Part shown: positions 1 to 10,399 of the stretch, one piece after another
Position numbering within the stretch: position 1 is the first letter of the stretch
Layout of the letters: every line of letters starts with the position of its first letter
Assembly (NCBI GenBank): GCA_002005505.1
Contig: KV908501.1
Location: 45,857-109,856 of the forward strand
DNA length: 64,000 bases
From: Botryococcus braunii
Lineage: Eukaryota; Chlorophyta; Trebouxiophyceae
Reading direction: 5' to 3'
Translations under genes and position numbers: made by a program
The notes under the pieces: model-generated
What the model was told of the DNA's origin: nothing
The model's database searches: none
What the model saw: the letters and a program-made list of their open reading frames with translations, nothing else

Positions 1-20
1 CACTTCCCCTTGCCTTTTCC

Positions 21-884
21 TCACAAAAACTTGGCCAACCCCAGAGCCTCACGATGTCCCTGAAATACCTGCCTCGTTAGAGGCTTAGTGAATATATCTG
101 CCACATTCCTTGCAGAAGGAACGTATTTCACATCAACTTGACCCAATGCAATAGCTTCCCGCGCAAAGTGGAAACTGATAGCAATATGCTTAGTATGCTT
201 AGAGAACACTGGATTTCTGAGATGATTGATGCATCCCTGATTATCACAGTGAATCTTGACAATCCATGGGGAAATCCCAATTTCCTCAAGGAATCCCTTC
301 ATCCAATTGGCCTCTTTGACAGCTGCACTTGCTGCCATGAACTCAGCTTCTACAGTGGATGTGGCAACTGCTGACTGCTTCTTGCTCCCCCAAACTACAG
401 CTCCACCAAACACTCTGATGACATACCCTGTAGTGGAAAATCGATGATCTTGATCCCCACCATAATCTGCATCAACAAAGCCCTCTAGCTCTGTGTCCTT
501 CCCTCCAAGGACCAAAACGAGATCTTTGGTTGCCTTCAGATATTTCAACACTCTGATGGCTTCATTCCAGTGAGCGGTAGTAGGGTTAATCCTATACCTT
601 GAAAGCACTCCCACTGCCTGTGAAATATCAGGCCTAGTGGTATTTGCAATGTACAACAGTGACCCAACCAGTTCACAGTACCTGTGTCCTGGTGGAAGTG
701 GGCTTCCAGCACCAATGCTGTCACTGTTGTCCTTGGACATAGGTCGCTGTGTGGCCACAAAATCTTTGGTCATAGGGGTGTCAGGCCCCACAGACTCCAG
801 ATCCAGCCCAAATTTCTCAACTAATGCATCAATCTTAGGGATGCAGCTTAATGAAATCAGCCCTTTATCCCTATCTCTCATCAC
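21..884 (-). pseudogene. A-1 pol 3' part: RT end and RNase H
   Basis: The last ~287 codons of A-1 pol: the end of reverse transcriptase and the copia-type RNase H that degrades the RNA strand of the RNA-DNA hybrid. Visible marks are DADYGGDQDHRFSTTGYV, the VEAEFMAAS block, the HCDNQGCI block and the terminal NVADIFTKPL typical of copia pol. The frame is separated from the upstream pol frame by a one-base deletion at about 903: the strand reads aatctttacc where other copies keep an extra c. It is therefore not translated with the rest unless frameshifting occurs. The stop lies just before the 3' LTR. Confidence 0.92.
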
Positions 885-3800
885 TTGACACCCCAGGAAA
901 TCTTTACCTCTCCTAAATCATGGATGGTGAACTCTTGCTTGAGTAACCCCTTCACTCTCTCAATCTCTCCCATTCCCTTGGAAACTATCAATAGATCATC
1001 TACATAAATCAACACAAATGACTTTCCTCCATCTACTGAGCACTTCACATAGACCCCAGCATCACTCTTGCACACTTCATAGCCCGTGGTATGCAGCTTC
1101 TCATTAAGGGTCTTATGCCATGCCCTTGGAGCTTGTTTCAGGCCATACAATGCCTTCTTCAAGCGACACACTGTGTTCCCATCCCCATTTTCAAACCCAG
1201 GAGGTTGTGTGACATACACCTCCTCCTCTAATTCTCCATTTAGGAAAGCAGTCTTGACATCCACCTGGTGAATTTCAAGGCCCTCTTGTGCAGCCACTGA
1301 CAGTAAGGCTCTCCTGGATCCATAACTGCTAGTTGGTGCAAAGACTTCCATGACATCTACTCCCGGAATCTGCCTGCATCCTTGAGCTACCAGCCTAGCC
1401 TTGAACCTCAGCACATTGCCATGGGCATCCATTTTCACTGAAAAGATCCAATGGACTGGAATTACTTTATGACCACGAGGTCTAGGGACATACTCCATGA
1501 CCTCGTGGGCATCCAGAGAATTCTGCTCTTCTTGCATAGCAGCCTTCCAATATTCCCACTGAGGGGACTTCTGTGCCTCCCTCAAGCTGGAAGGCACACT
1601 AATCTTCCCAAAACGTACCCCTGTGTGCTTCCCCTGATCTGGCTTGCTCTCACTCTCTCTTTCACCCACTACTCTTTCGCTGACTGACGCTGCACTGCAC
1701 CAGGGTGCATTTTGTGAGGAGTCTGACTTTCCTCGCTGCTCTCTCTCTCTCTTAGACTCACAGTTCGCCCTTTCGAGCTTACTGCTTCGCACTCTCACAT
1801 CATCCTCCCAGACACAGGTATCTCTCGGAAAGCTCCTGTAATTGGGCAAATTCTCACACTGTCCGAGCTTCCGATTCACCTCCTCATCCACACTCTTACA
1901 TGACTGACGTGCTTCAGCCTTGTCAGAGCTCTCACAGGCAATTGAACCACTCTGCACAGTTTGGACACTTGGTCTGTCCAGGTGCTGTGCCCATTTCTCT
2001 CTCTCTCTCTGTCTGCTCCCTGCCAAACATGAGCGCTGGGGCGCAGGCCCAGCAGCACACTCACAAGCATAGCCCACACTTGCGTGGCTGGCACCACATT
2101 GTCTCTGGGCATTACAGACAGAGCTCACATCTCTAACAATTTCCTCAGGTACTGAACAGGTCCCACCCAGGCAACTCAGCTCACTTGGACCATCTTCAGT
2201 CTGATCAGAGACTGTCCCCCTCTCATTGCTCACATGTGATGCAGGTCTTTCACGATCCTGACCTTTTTCCTGCACTTCCCCTGGTCCCTGTGACTCGGTG
2301 TCACATTCAGTCAACCCCACACGCTCACAGCTCTCTCCCTTCTCCTGTGCCAGCAGGAGCTCGCGAGCAGCAGTGCGATGCTCATAACGTTGTGATCTTG
2401 TCAATCCATCCGGCTGCTGGCCTTCGTTGTCAGGCCGCGGATCTCGGAGTGTCTGCTGTGCTCGCCCCAAACACCGTTGATGTTCTCCACTGTCGGGATT
2501 CCCTCTTGCCATTTGATGAAGAGTCTCCAACATGCCGGACTGGTCCAGGTCCGGCGGATGAGTTCCTCCCGGTGATCCAGTGGCAAGATCTGAGGCACCT
2601 TCCTCCGGGAGGCACTTCCCCTGACAGCCAGGCTCGGTTGCAGCCTCGTCAGGGGCTTCTGGGAGGGTGCTGTCAGGTCTGTTGCTGGAGCAGGGTATGC
2701 TAATCATGCCATCTTGAGTGTGGGGTCGGATGTGACCAGCAGGAAGTTCACTGTCCCGCTGCTGGAGGTGCAGACCTTCAGGATATGAAAACATCTGTGG
2801 CTGTCCAGGCAGAATGTGTATTCCCACTCTGGAGGCCCCCCGAATGTACTCCACAAATTCCACATCTCTGCTCTCCCGCCAGACCCCTCCTCCTAGATAG
2901 ATTCGATATGCCTTGGACACTGGTGAATATCCAGTGAACATCCCGGGCACTGCCTTGGGAGCAAATACACCCCTCTGCTGGTCTGGAACATGTACAAATG
3001 CCAGACATCCCCAGGTACGTAGAAGGGAGACATCAGGTTTATATCCCATAAACATTTCACAGGGGGTAAGAGGCCTGCCTGAGCTGGGTCCCATGTTCAG
3101 AAGGGTGCAGGCTGTCTCCAGTGCCTCTTTCCACATCACAGGACTGGCTGCTGCAAAGTTGAGAAGTGTCCTGGTTCGCTCCTTGAGGGTCCTGTTGGCT
3201 CGCTCAGCTATTCCATTCTGTTGCGGGGTATATGGTGCTGACATCTCCAACTTAGTGCCCTGAGATGCACAGAACTCCTTGAATTTGGCATTAATAAATT
3301 CAGTGCCCCTGTCACATCGAATGCATTTCACAGTGGTCCTTCGTTCTGTCTGCCAAAACAGGACAAGATCCCTGACAACAGCTCCGATAACATCCTTGGA
3401 TTTAACTGGCAAGGCTGCTTTCCATCCTGATGCTTCGTCAATTACTGTCACCCAAAACCGTTCTCCAGTGATTGCAGCTGGAGATATGGGACCCACAGTA
3501 TCAATGTGAATTCTGTCAAGAGGGTTCACTGCAGGTCTGGAACTTTCCCCAAAAGGTGGGCGGGCATGCTTCCCCTCAATACAGGCTTCACAGTACTTGG
3601 GGCATTTTTCACAAGGGGGGAGATGTGTGTCTAGGCCAGTGACTAATTGCTCGCTGCTCAACCGTAGCATCCATGGTTCTCCAGGGTGTCCCAATCTGCT
3701 GTGCCACAGGAACCGTCTAGTGCAGTCGTGCTTCAGGCTTTTCTTACATTTTCTCTTCAGGGCAGCTGTCACTGGGCCTGGGGTTTTACTTGCAATCACA

Positions 3801-4229
3801 GGCATACAGTTGTGTACATAATACAGACCATTCTCTGCACTCACTGGCATCCTCCACCCATTTGGGCCTGTCACTGCTGTAAAGCTTCCCACACCGTCTG
3901 TGGCAAGGCAGGCACCATCACGAAGGGCAGCAGATACTGACAGGATATTGGTCGTAGCTGAAGGAACACACTGCACATGATGCAGCCACAGTGGTACGTG
4001 CTGTGAAGACAAGAGACAAACTGAGCCAGTGGCAATGATTCCTCCTGTTGCGTCTGAAGTGGCAAGTTGAAGGGGAATAGGCTTGGTATGTACAGTGGGG
4101 GCATGCAGCAGGGACAGGCTGTTCACAAGGTGCACTGACGCTCCACTATCCACAAGCCAAGACTGTTTGGACTGTCTATTGCAGTGAGAGTCCAGCACAT
4201 TGTAGGACACTGAAGGGGGAGAGGGAGGA
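881..4229 (-). CDS. A-1 pol: protease, integrase, reverse transcriptase
   Basis: Copia-order pol. At the N end is an aspartic protease with WLVDSGASVHLVN. Then come the GAG-pre-integrase zinc region (HSRLGHPG ... CEKCPKYCEAC), the integrase core (IHIDTVGP, CDRGTEF and the downstream E in QQNGIAERANR), a long acidic, Ser/Gln-rich linker and reverse transcriptase with KTAFLNGELEEEVYV, LYGLKQAPRAWH and the catalytic YVDD. The frame stays open to the A-2 insertion point and joins in frame to gag beyond 19795. At the 3' end the frame runs off after HDLGEV because of the one-base deletion near 903. Transposon protein, not a host gene. Confidence 0.92.
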
Positions 4230-4955
4230 TGTTATAATAGTGAAAGAACAATTAGTGACTTTCCCTCAGAAGAGTAATAGTGGTCAGGCTTTTCTAAAGC
4301 AATCACTGTGAACAATCTCAGAGGTTGAGTAATGGATGGCAGAACTCTAGAGTTCTGCCATAATTGATCTAGACTGATTCCACTTAGGAGAACGAGAGTA
4401 ATGCAATTTGACACGTTCTTGCTAGAAAGGATATAAGCAGCCGGCATGAAGGGCTCGGCACTTGTTTGGGACTGAAAGAGCACTCCGGGTGCTTATCTCT
4501 GATCAGTTGCCTCAAGTGTCAACACATAGTCGGGCTCTGCTTGCTCTCCTACACGCAGCAAGAGACCCGACCGAGCTTAACACCCTTCGTGCCGGGACAT
4601 ACAGGTAAAGTGCTGCATCTTAGTGTGACTTGTATGAACAATTGATTAGGAAGAGGTCTAGATAAGAGTATTAGAATGTTGCTAATGCTTGGCTCATCAA
4701 CATGGTAATGCGGACTATCTGTCGATGCGTAGAAGAGGTAGTTTGAATTCCTTGGCGTTGAGAGAGAGCAAGAAGCAATGTAATGACTTGTTTGGGACTG
4801 AAAGAGCACTCCGGGTGCTTATCTCTGATCAGTTGCCTCAAGTGTCAACACATAGTCGGGCTCTGCTTGCTCTCCTGCACACAGCAAGAGACCCGACCGA
4901 GCTTAACACCCTTCGTGCCGGGACATACAGGGAACATTACGCCCAGAATTGTACA
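4230..4955 (+). repeat. A-2 5' LTR, with duplicated leader X/X'
   Basis: 726 bp, TG...CA. A TATA-like tataag at 4432-4437 lies 28 nt before segment X (4460-4604, 145 bp), whose start is the likely transcription start. X ends acatacag and is followed by gtaaag, a good splice donor. Then come 181 bp (4605-4785) ending tgtaatg, then X' (4786-4930, 145 bp, nearly identical to X), then Y (4931-4955) running to the LTR end. X' ends in the same acatacag, which could serve as acceptor for the donor after X; splicing would give X-Y, the same sequence as X'-Y. Confidence 0.9.
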
Positions 4956-4969
4956 GGTTATGGGCCCAC
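4956..4969 (+). other. A-2 primer-binding site (initiator tRNA-Met half-molecule type)
   Basis: ggttatgggcccac lies directly after the LTR. It is complementary to the anticodon stem-loop of initiator tRNA-Met (gtgggcccataacc), not to the tRNA 3' end. Priming by a cleaved 5' half of tRNA-iMet is known for Drosophila copia, so the same mechanism is inferred here. A-1, A-3, C/E and C2-type LTRs carry or flank the same core. Confidence 0.85.
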
Positions 4970-5012
4970 CAACTCTTGAGCTGGGCAACTGAAAGTATGT
5001 TCCGAGCCTACG

Positions 5013-5536
5013 ATGGGACGAACGAAGCAGAGCGGAAGGATGTCGACCGGCGGTAAAAGACCTTTTATACCCCCACCTCCTTCACCACCTACATACGATA
5101 GCCTGAGGCGAGCTGGAGGAGATACAGGACCGAGAACACAGAAGAACGAGCATTTCTAGTGAAGGATTTTGTCAGCCGCGCGTACGGACTGGGTAAAGTC
5201 GAACAGCCTCAGTGGTTCAGACGACGATTCTCTGCATACCCAGCCTACAAAGTAACTGCGTGGGAGTGCTCATTCATCAACGCGGATCCAGGCTTCGTCA
5301 CGCGAGCATTATTTGAGCGGCATCTACAACAGATCGGAGGACCCAGCAAACCCGAATACTGGGAAGAAAGGGCAGCGTACACAGCAGTGGAGTGTGCTCT
5401 CGCCACTCTTGACGAGGACTTCCTACTTTCCCTTTTGGGCAGCAGAAAAGGATTCAGCCCAGAGGAGTGGTGCACGGACACAGATAACGGAGACGAAGAC
5501 GGGGACTCGCAGCGTTCAGAACCTAACGAAGACTGA
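5013..5536 (+). pseudogene. A-2 ORF0 (unknown protein upstream of gag), frameshifted
   Basis: Corresponds to the 174-codon ORF0 of A-1 and A-3. The start ATG at 5013 (MGRTKQSGRMSTGG, then a proline-rich stretch) is followed by a one-base deletion near 5143 that breaks the frame; the rest is open to the stop at 5536. Conserved landmarks are KDFVSRAYG, PQWF, YPAYKVT, SFIN.DPGFVTRALFERHL and an acidic C end (EDGDSQRSEPNED). The stop lies 16 nt before the gag ATG at 5553. I do not recognise the family. Confidence 0.75.
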
Positions 5537-5552
5537 GTGACATTCGAGCAAC

Positions 5553-8500
5553 ATGGCGAGGAAGAGATCTAAATCAAGGGAGCCATCAGAGGAGGAGCCC
5601 ACAACAGAGGAGGCGTCTACATCGTCCCCCACACGACAGCCGTGTACACCCAGCACATCAAAGGGTGAGGGAGATGTACTTCCCAAGGTCATAGCCACCC
5701 AAGTCAAGGTGCATATTAAGCTGGATCGTCATGGCACAAATTTTGTGGTATGGGACAATGCCTTTACTGCGGCCAATAGTGCTAAGGGTTCTTTTCCTGC
5801 CATTCAGTCAGCCATGCCTGGGACTATCCATAATGCGGCTGCAATGCTTCTGCTGTATGAGTCAGTTCCAGAGGAATGGTTAGGGGAAGTGTCAAGTAAG
5901 CCGTCGGCATATGATGCATATCTGTTCATTTGCAAGAAATTTGTTGGTGGCTACAACACTCAAGCCAATGCAGACTGGCTGAAGGAAATGTCAAGAGGGA
6001 TGAGACGTGGAGAAACGATCTCTCAGTATGTGTCTAGAATGATAAATCTCAAAAGCTGCTTGAAACGCAATGGACATGACCTCTTGGATGGTCATGTGGC
6101 CACTCAGATAGTGCAGGGACTGCCAGCTGCAGCCAATCCTCCCGGGCGTTACCCACTGCAGTAGCTTACCCCCTGGATGAACTGGCAGCTCTCATTTCCA
6201 CCACAGCAGAGGCTTCTGGCTACAACGATGATGGAGAACAGCCTGCCATGGTGATGAAAGCAATGCCTGCTCAACTAGAGGCTGCTCCAGCCCCTTCTAC
6301 TAGCGGGGCCAATCCCTCCAGACAGCCAGCAGACACAGAATCAAGGGGAGAAGTGAGAGGCACGTGCAACTACTGCCACAGGAAAGGCCATTTTTGGAGA
6401 GACTGCCGCAAACGTCAAAGGGATGCAGAGACACAACGCAATGTGGTGGCAGCTGTACAACAACTGGCTGCCATGTGGCCCCAAGGACAGTTTCCTGGAG
6501 CACCTCAGCCACCTCCAAGCGTGCAGCATGCATTCCCAGGCACTGGAGCGTTCCCACTGCTGCACCCTCCTCCAGGCCCACCTTCTCCTCCCTCAGAAGG
6601 TATGCCATACGTGGTATCTTATAATGTGCTGGATGGCAGTAAACACCAACAGTCCAAACAGTCGTGGCTTGTGGACAGTGGAGCGTCTGTACATCTTGTG
6701 AACAACCTTTCCCTGCTGCATGCCCCTACAGTACATGACCACCCTATTCCACTGCTGCTCGCTACATCTGATGCCACTGGGGGTATTGTTGCTACTGGGT
6801 CAGTGTGTCTCATGTCCTCTCAGCATGTTCCAGTGTGGCTGCATCATGTCCAGTGTGTTCCTCAGCCACCACCAATATTTTATCAGTATCTGCTGCTCTG
6901 CGTGATGGAATCCGGTTCAGTACAGATAGACTGGGAGCATTCACTGCTGTCTCAGGACCGAGTGGTTGGCAGATGCCTGTGAAACCAGAGAATGGCCTCT
7001 ATTATATCCATAACTGCCTCCCAGTAGCACCAGTGAAGGTTCCTTATTCAGTAAAAGCTGCTCTGAAGAAGAAATGCTCCAATGGTCAAAGCCATGACTG
7101 TGCCAAACGTTTCCTGTGGCACAGCAGATTGGGACACCCAGGAGATCCATGGATGAAACGCCTGAGCAGTGAGCAACTGGTTACTGGCCTAGACACCTTA
7201 ATGTCCCCTTGTGAAAAGTGTCCTAAGTACTGTGAAGCATGCATTGAGGGGAAACATGCACGTCCCCCATTTGGTGAAAGCTCTAGACCTGCTGAGAAAC
7301 CCCTTGATAGAATCCACATCGACACTGTGGGCCCCATATCACCAGCAGCCATTACTGGGGAACGCTTTTGGGTAACTGTAACTGACGAGGCATCTGGATG
7401 GAAGGCAGTGCTGCCAGTGAAGTCAAAAGATGTAATTGGAGCTGTTGTCAGAGACCTAATTTTGTATTGGCAAACTGAGAAGGAAACTACAGTGAAGTGC
7501 ATCCGCTGTGACAGAGGCACAGAGTTCTTAAATGCCAAGTTCAAGGAATTTGTGCATCCCAGGGCACTAAGCTGGAGACATCTGCCCCATATACCCCTCA
7601 GCAGAATGGAGTTGCTGAGAGAGCCAACAGAACCCTCAAGGAGCGCACCAGAACCCTTCTAAATTTTGCTGCAGCAAGCCCTGTTATGTGGAAGGAAGCC
7701 CTGGAGACAGCCTGCACCCTCCTAAATATGGGACCCAGCACAGGCAGGCCCCTATCTCCCTGTGAAATGTTCATGGGATATAAACCAGATGTATCCTTGC
7801 TGCGCACATGGGGATGCCTGGCATTTGTGCACGTTCCTGATCAGCAGAGGGGGGTTTTGCACCAAAGGCTGTGGCTGGGATGTTCACTGGTTACTCTCCA
7901 GTGTCAAGGCATACCGTGTCTATATGGGAGGGGGATCTGGAGAGAGAGCAGAGATGTCCAATTTGTAGAACACATTCGAGGAGCTACTCGGGTGGGAATG
8001 GCAGTTCTCCCTGACCAGCCCCAGCAGTTCTCATACCCTGAAGACCTACCAGGGCAAATGTACAGCAGCAACCCAGTGAGGTCATTGCCACAATGCAGCA
8101 CGCAGAATCAGACTGTCAGCAGCCCATGCTCCAGCATTAGACCTGACAGCTCCTTCCCAGTACCCTCTGACCAGGCTGCAACTGAGCCTGATAGTCAGGG
8201 GAAGCCTTCCCAAGAGGAGGGCACTCCCAGTGTGACTCCTGAATCAAGCACGGGAGAACAGCAGCCGGACTTGGATCAGTCCGGGGCTCTGGACGCAATT
8301 CAACGACTGGCGCGAGGAAGTTCGGACAGTGGGCAACACCAACGGATATTAGATCGAGCACAGCAGTCACTGCGTACCACTCTTCCAGCAACGACCATTC
8401 CGCCTCCGGACGGACTGTCGCGGGCTCAACGCTATGAGCAACGAACTGCGGCTCGAGATATCCTGCTGGCACAGGATAAGGGAGAGAGCTGTGAGCGAGA

Positions 8501-8751
8501 GGGGATGACTGATGGTGACACAGAGTCACAGGGACCAGGGGAAGTGCAGGAATTGGGTCAGGACACCGAGAGACCTGCTTCACTTGTAAGAGATGAGAGG
8601 GGGGCAGTCTCTGATCAGACTGCAGATGGTCCAAGTGAGCTGAGCTGTATGGGTGGGACCTGTTCAGTGCCTGAGAGAAATGTTAGAGATGGGAACTCAA
8701 TCTGTGATGCCCTAGAACAATGTGGTGCCAGCCACGCAAGTGTGGGCCATG
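5553..8751 (+). pseudogene. A-2 gag, protease and integrase (broken)
   Basis: Gag starts at 5553 (MARKRSKSREPSEEE) with a UBN2-like capsid region and a CCHC knuckle (CNYCHRKGHFWRDC) near 6366-6410. Then come the protease (WLVDSGASVHLVN), the integrase zinc region (HSRLGHPG, CEKCPKYCEAC) and the integrase core. Frameshifts are visible near 6145 (after GLPAAANPPG), near 6870, and near 7545, where the frame leaves the core at FKEF. A pair of compensating indels around 7850-7930 changes about 30 codons. The frame resumes at 7686 and runs into the B LTR at 8752. Not a working polyprotein. Confidence 0.9.
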
Positions 8752-10255
8752 TGTTATGTATTAGTTGGAGGATGCCGTAACTGTAAGCGGTGCGTATGCC
8801 GTCGGAGAATCACTTCCTGTGAACACCACCAAGTAATCTCAATGTCTATATAGACCAGTGCTCGCACTGCCGTCTATATCTGCCGACTGCTCTCCGATCA
8901 GGACACCCTTGGCCCTTCAGCAGTCCCAGGAGTTTAATGGCTACTCCCAACCAATCGCTATAACCAGTGTGCAACTCGTCACACACAAATAGCCTTACTG
9001 TTCGCACAACAGTAACATACAAGCAATGCAGCTCCTGTATTGAAATGAATGTGACAGCAGTATATCAAGCAGTCCTTCAATACAGAGCAAACACTATTCA
9101 GCTTGGAGCTCGAAGCCCAGATGCATTCCACACCCCATCGACTCATTACAAATGGTTTACGTATATTTACCTGTGAACACCACCAAGTAATCTCAATGTC
9201 TATATAGACCAGTGCTCGCACTGCCGTCTATATCTGCCTGCATCCGAGCGTTACGATTTACTTGTGGGTTCATCAGTGTCCATAAAATATATCTAAACCA
9301 CATAAAACACACACGCAACCTATCCACATATGTGTACGTACCGACTGCTCTCCGATCAGGACACCCTTGGCCCTTCAGCAGTCCCAGGAGTTTAATGGCT
9401 ACTCCCAACCAATCTGCACAATATGTGGATCATCAGAGATCAAAACAAAACAGTTATTTAACCAGCAGGAGCATGCTTGTTATACGTATCTGTACTCACC
9501 GCTATAACCAGTGTGCAACTCGTCACACACAAATAGCCTTACTGTTCGCACAACAGTAACATACAAGCAATGCAGCTCCTGCAACACAAGACACATGTAA
9601 TGTTTCATAATCAGCAGAAACATCAGTATGCATGTGCTTAACGCCTACGATCGCAGCCACACGACTGCGACCGTTACCCTTGCCAGCGATCGCAAGCTTA
9701 CCTGTATTGAAATGAATGTGACAGCAGTATATCAAGCAGTCCTTCAATACAGAGCAAACACTATTCAGCTTGGAGCTCGAAGCCCAGATGCATTCCACAC
9801 CCCATCGACTGCCAAGCTTGCTCGCGATCTGGCGTTTCTATGCCTTCTGATCGTAACCGGCGGTAACGGTACAGTTCCTTTCGAGAGGCTGTACCGTACT
9901 GCATGGTCACATAAACAACCCTGACTTGGCCCTATGCCAACGTGTAGCTCTATAGCTGCACCAGGGATCTCATACTTATACACGCGTACACACTCAATGG
10001 AGTCTTTACCTTGTGACCTTACCGTCACTAGTACAAGACCTGTACTGCATGGAGGTCACTTATATGATCAACCTAACTGAACATAATACAATACCCTTTG
10101 ACACGCAATCAGGCGCATCTTCTTACTTGTACTCCACACGTGGAGAAATTCAAGTTATACAATGTTTCCTAAAACCACTTGATAAACTGATAGCGCCCCT
10201 GTATCTTGTACGTTTGCCATCACGTATCTATACGTACCTATCAGTTTATACAACA
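8752..10255 (-). repeat. B 3' LTR, with unspliced and spliced leader copies
   Basis: 1504 bp. Read on the minus strand: U3 (10255-9811); X (9810-9171) made of exon 1 (9702-9810), intron 1 (9579-9701), exon 2 (9500-9578), intron 2 (9414-9499), exon 3 (9342-9413), intron 3 (9238-9341) and exon 4 (9171-9237); a 27-nt stretch (9144-9170) starting with splice donor gtaaat and ending tgtaatg; X' (9143-8817), the four exons fused exactly; and Y (8816-8752). All three introns start GT and end AG on the minus strand. Exon lengths 109+79+72+67 sum to 327, the exact length of X'. Confidence 0.95.
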
Positions 10256-10399
10256 ATCTTCCCCTTTTAGAAAACATGTATAATGTCGTTCATTAATGTT
10301 GAGTTCAATTGTTCCCATTAACGCACTACTCTTCCGAGCCAAACTTAGAATCTTTGAAGCCCTAAAGCCCTAAAGCCCTAGAACTTCAACACTCTAGGC

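Noticed and set aside
2185..2703. 172-codon plus-strand frame opposite A-1 pol
   Set aside because: Antisense shadow of the low-complexity pol linker.
9144..9170. A fourth, 27-29 nt intron between X and X' in family B
   Set aside because: It starts GT and can be read to end AG, but is far too short to splice; it fits better as the remnant after the exon-4 donor up to the RNA 3' end.
8752..10255. The X/X' repeats as an ordinary tandem duplication
   Set aside because: The missing stretches in X' all have GT...AG ends on one strand and X' length equals the exon sum exactly; a simple duplication would not remove three intron-like blocks.
10355..10382. Three ccctaaag units as a telomere-like repeat
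   Set aside because: Only three 8-bp units inside the B 3' untranslated region; not a telomere array.
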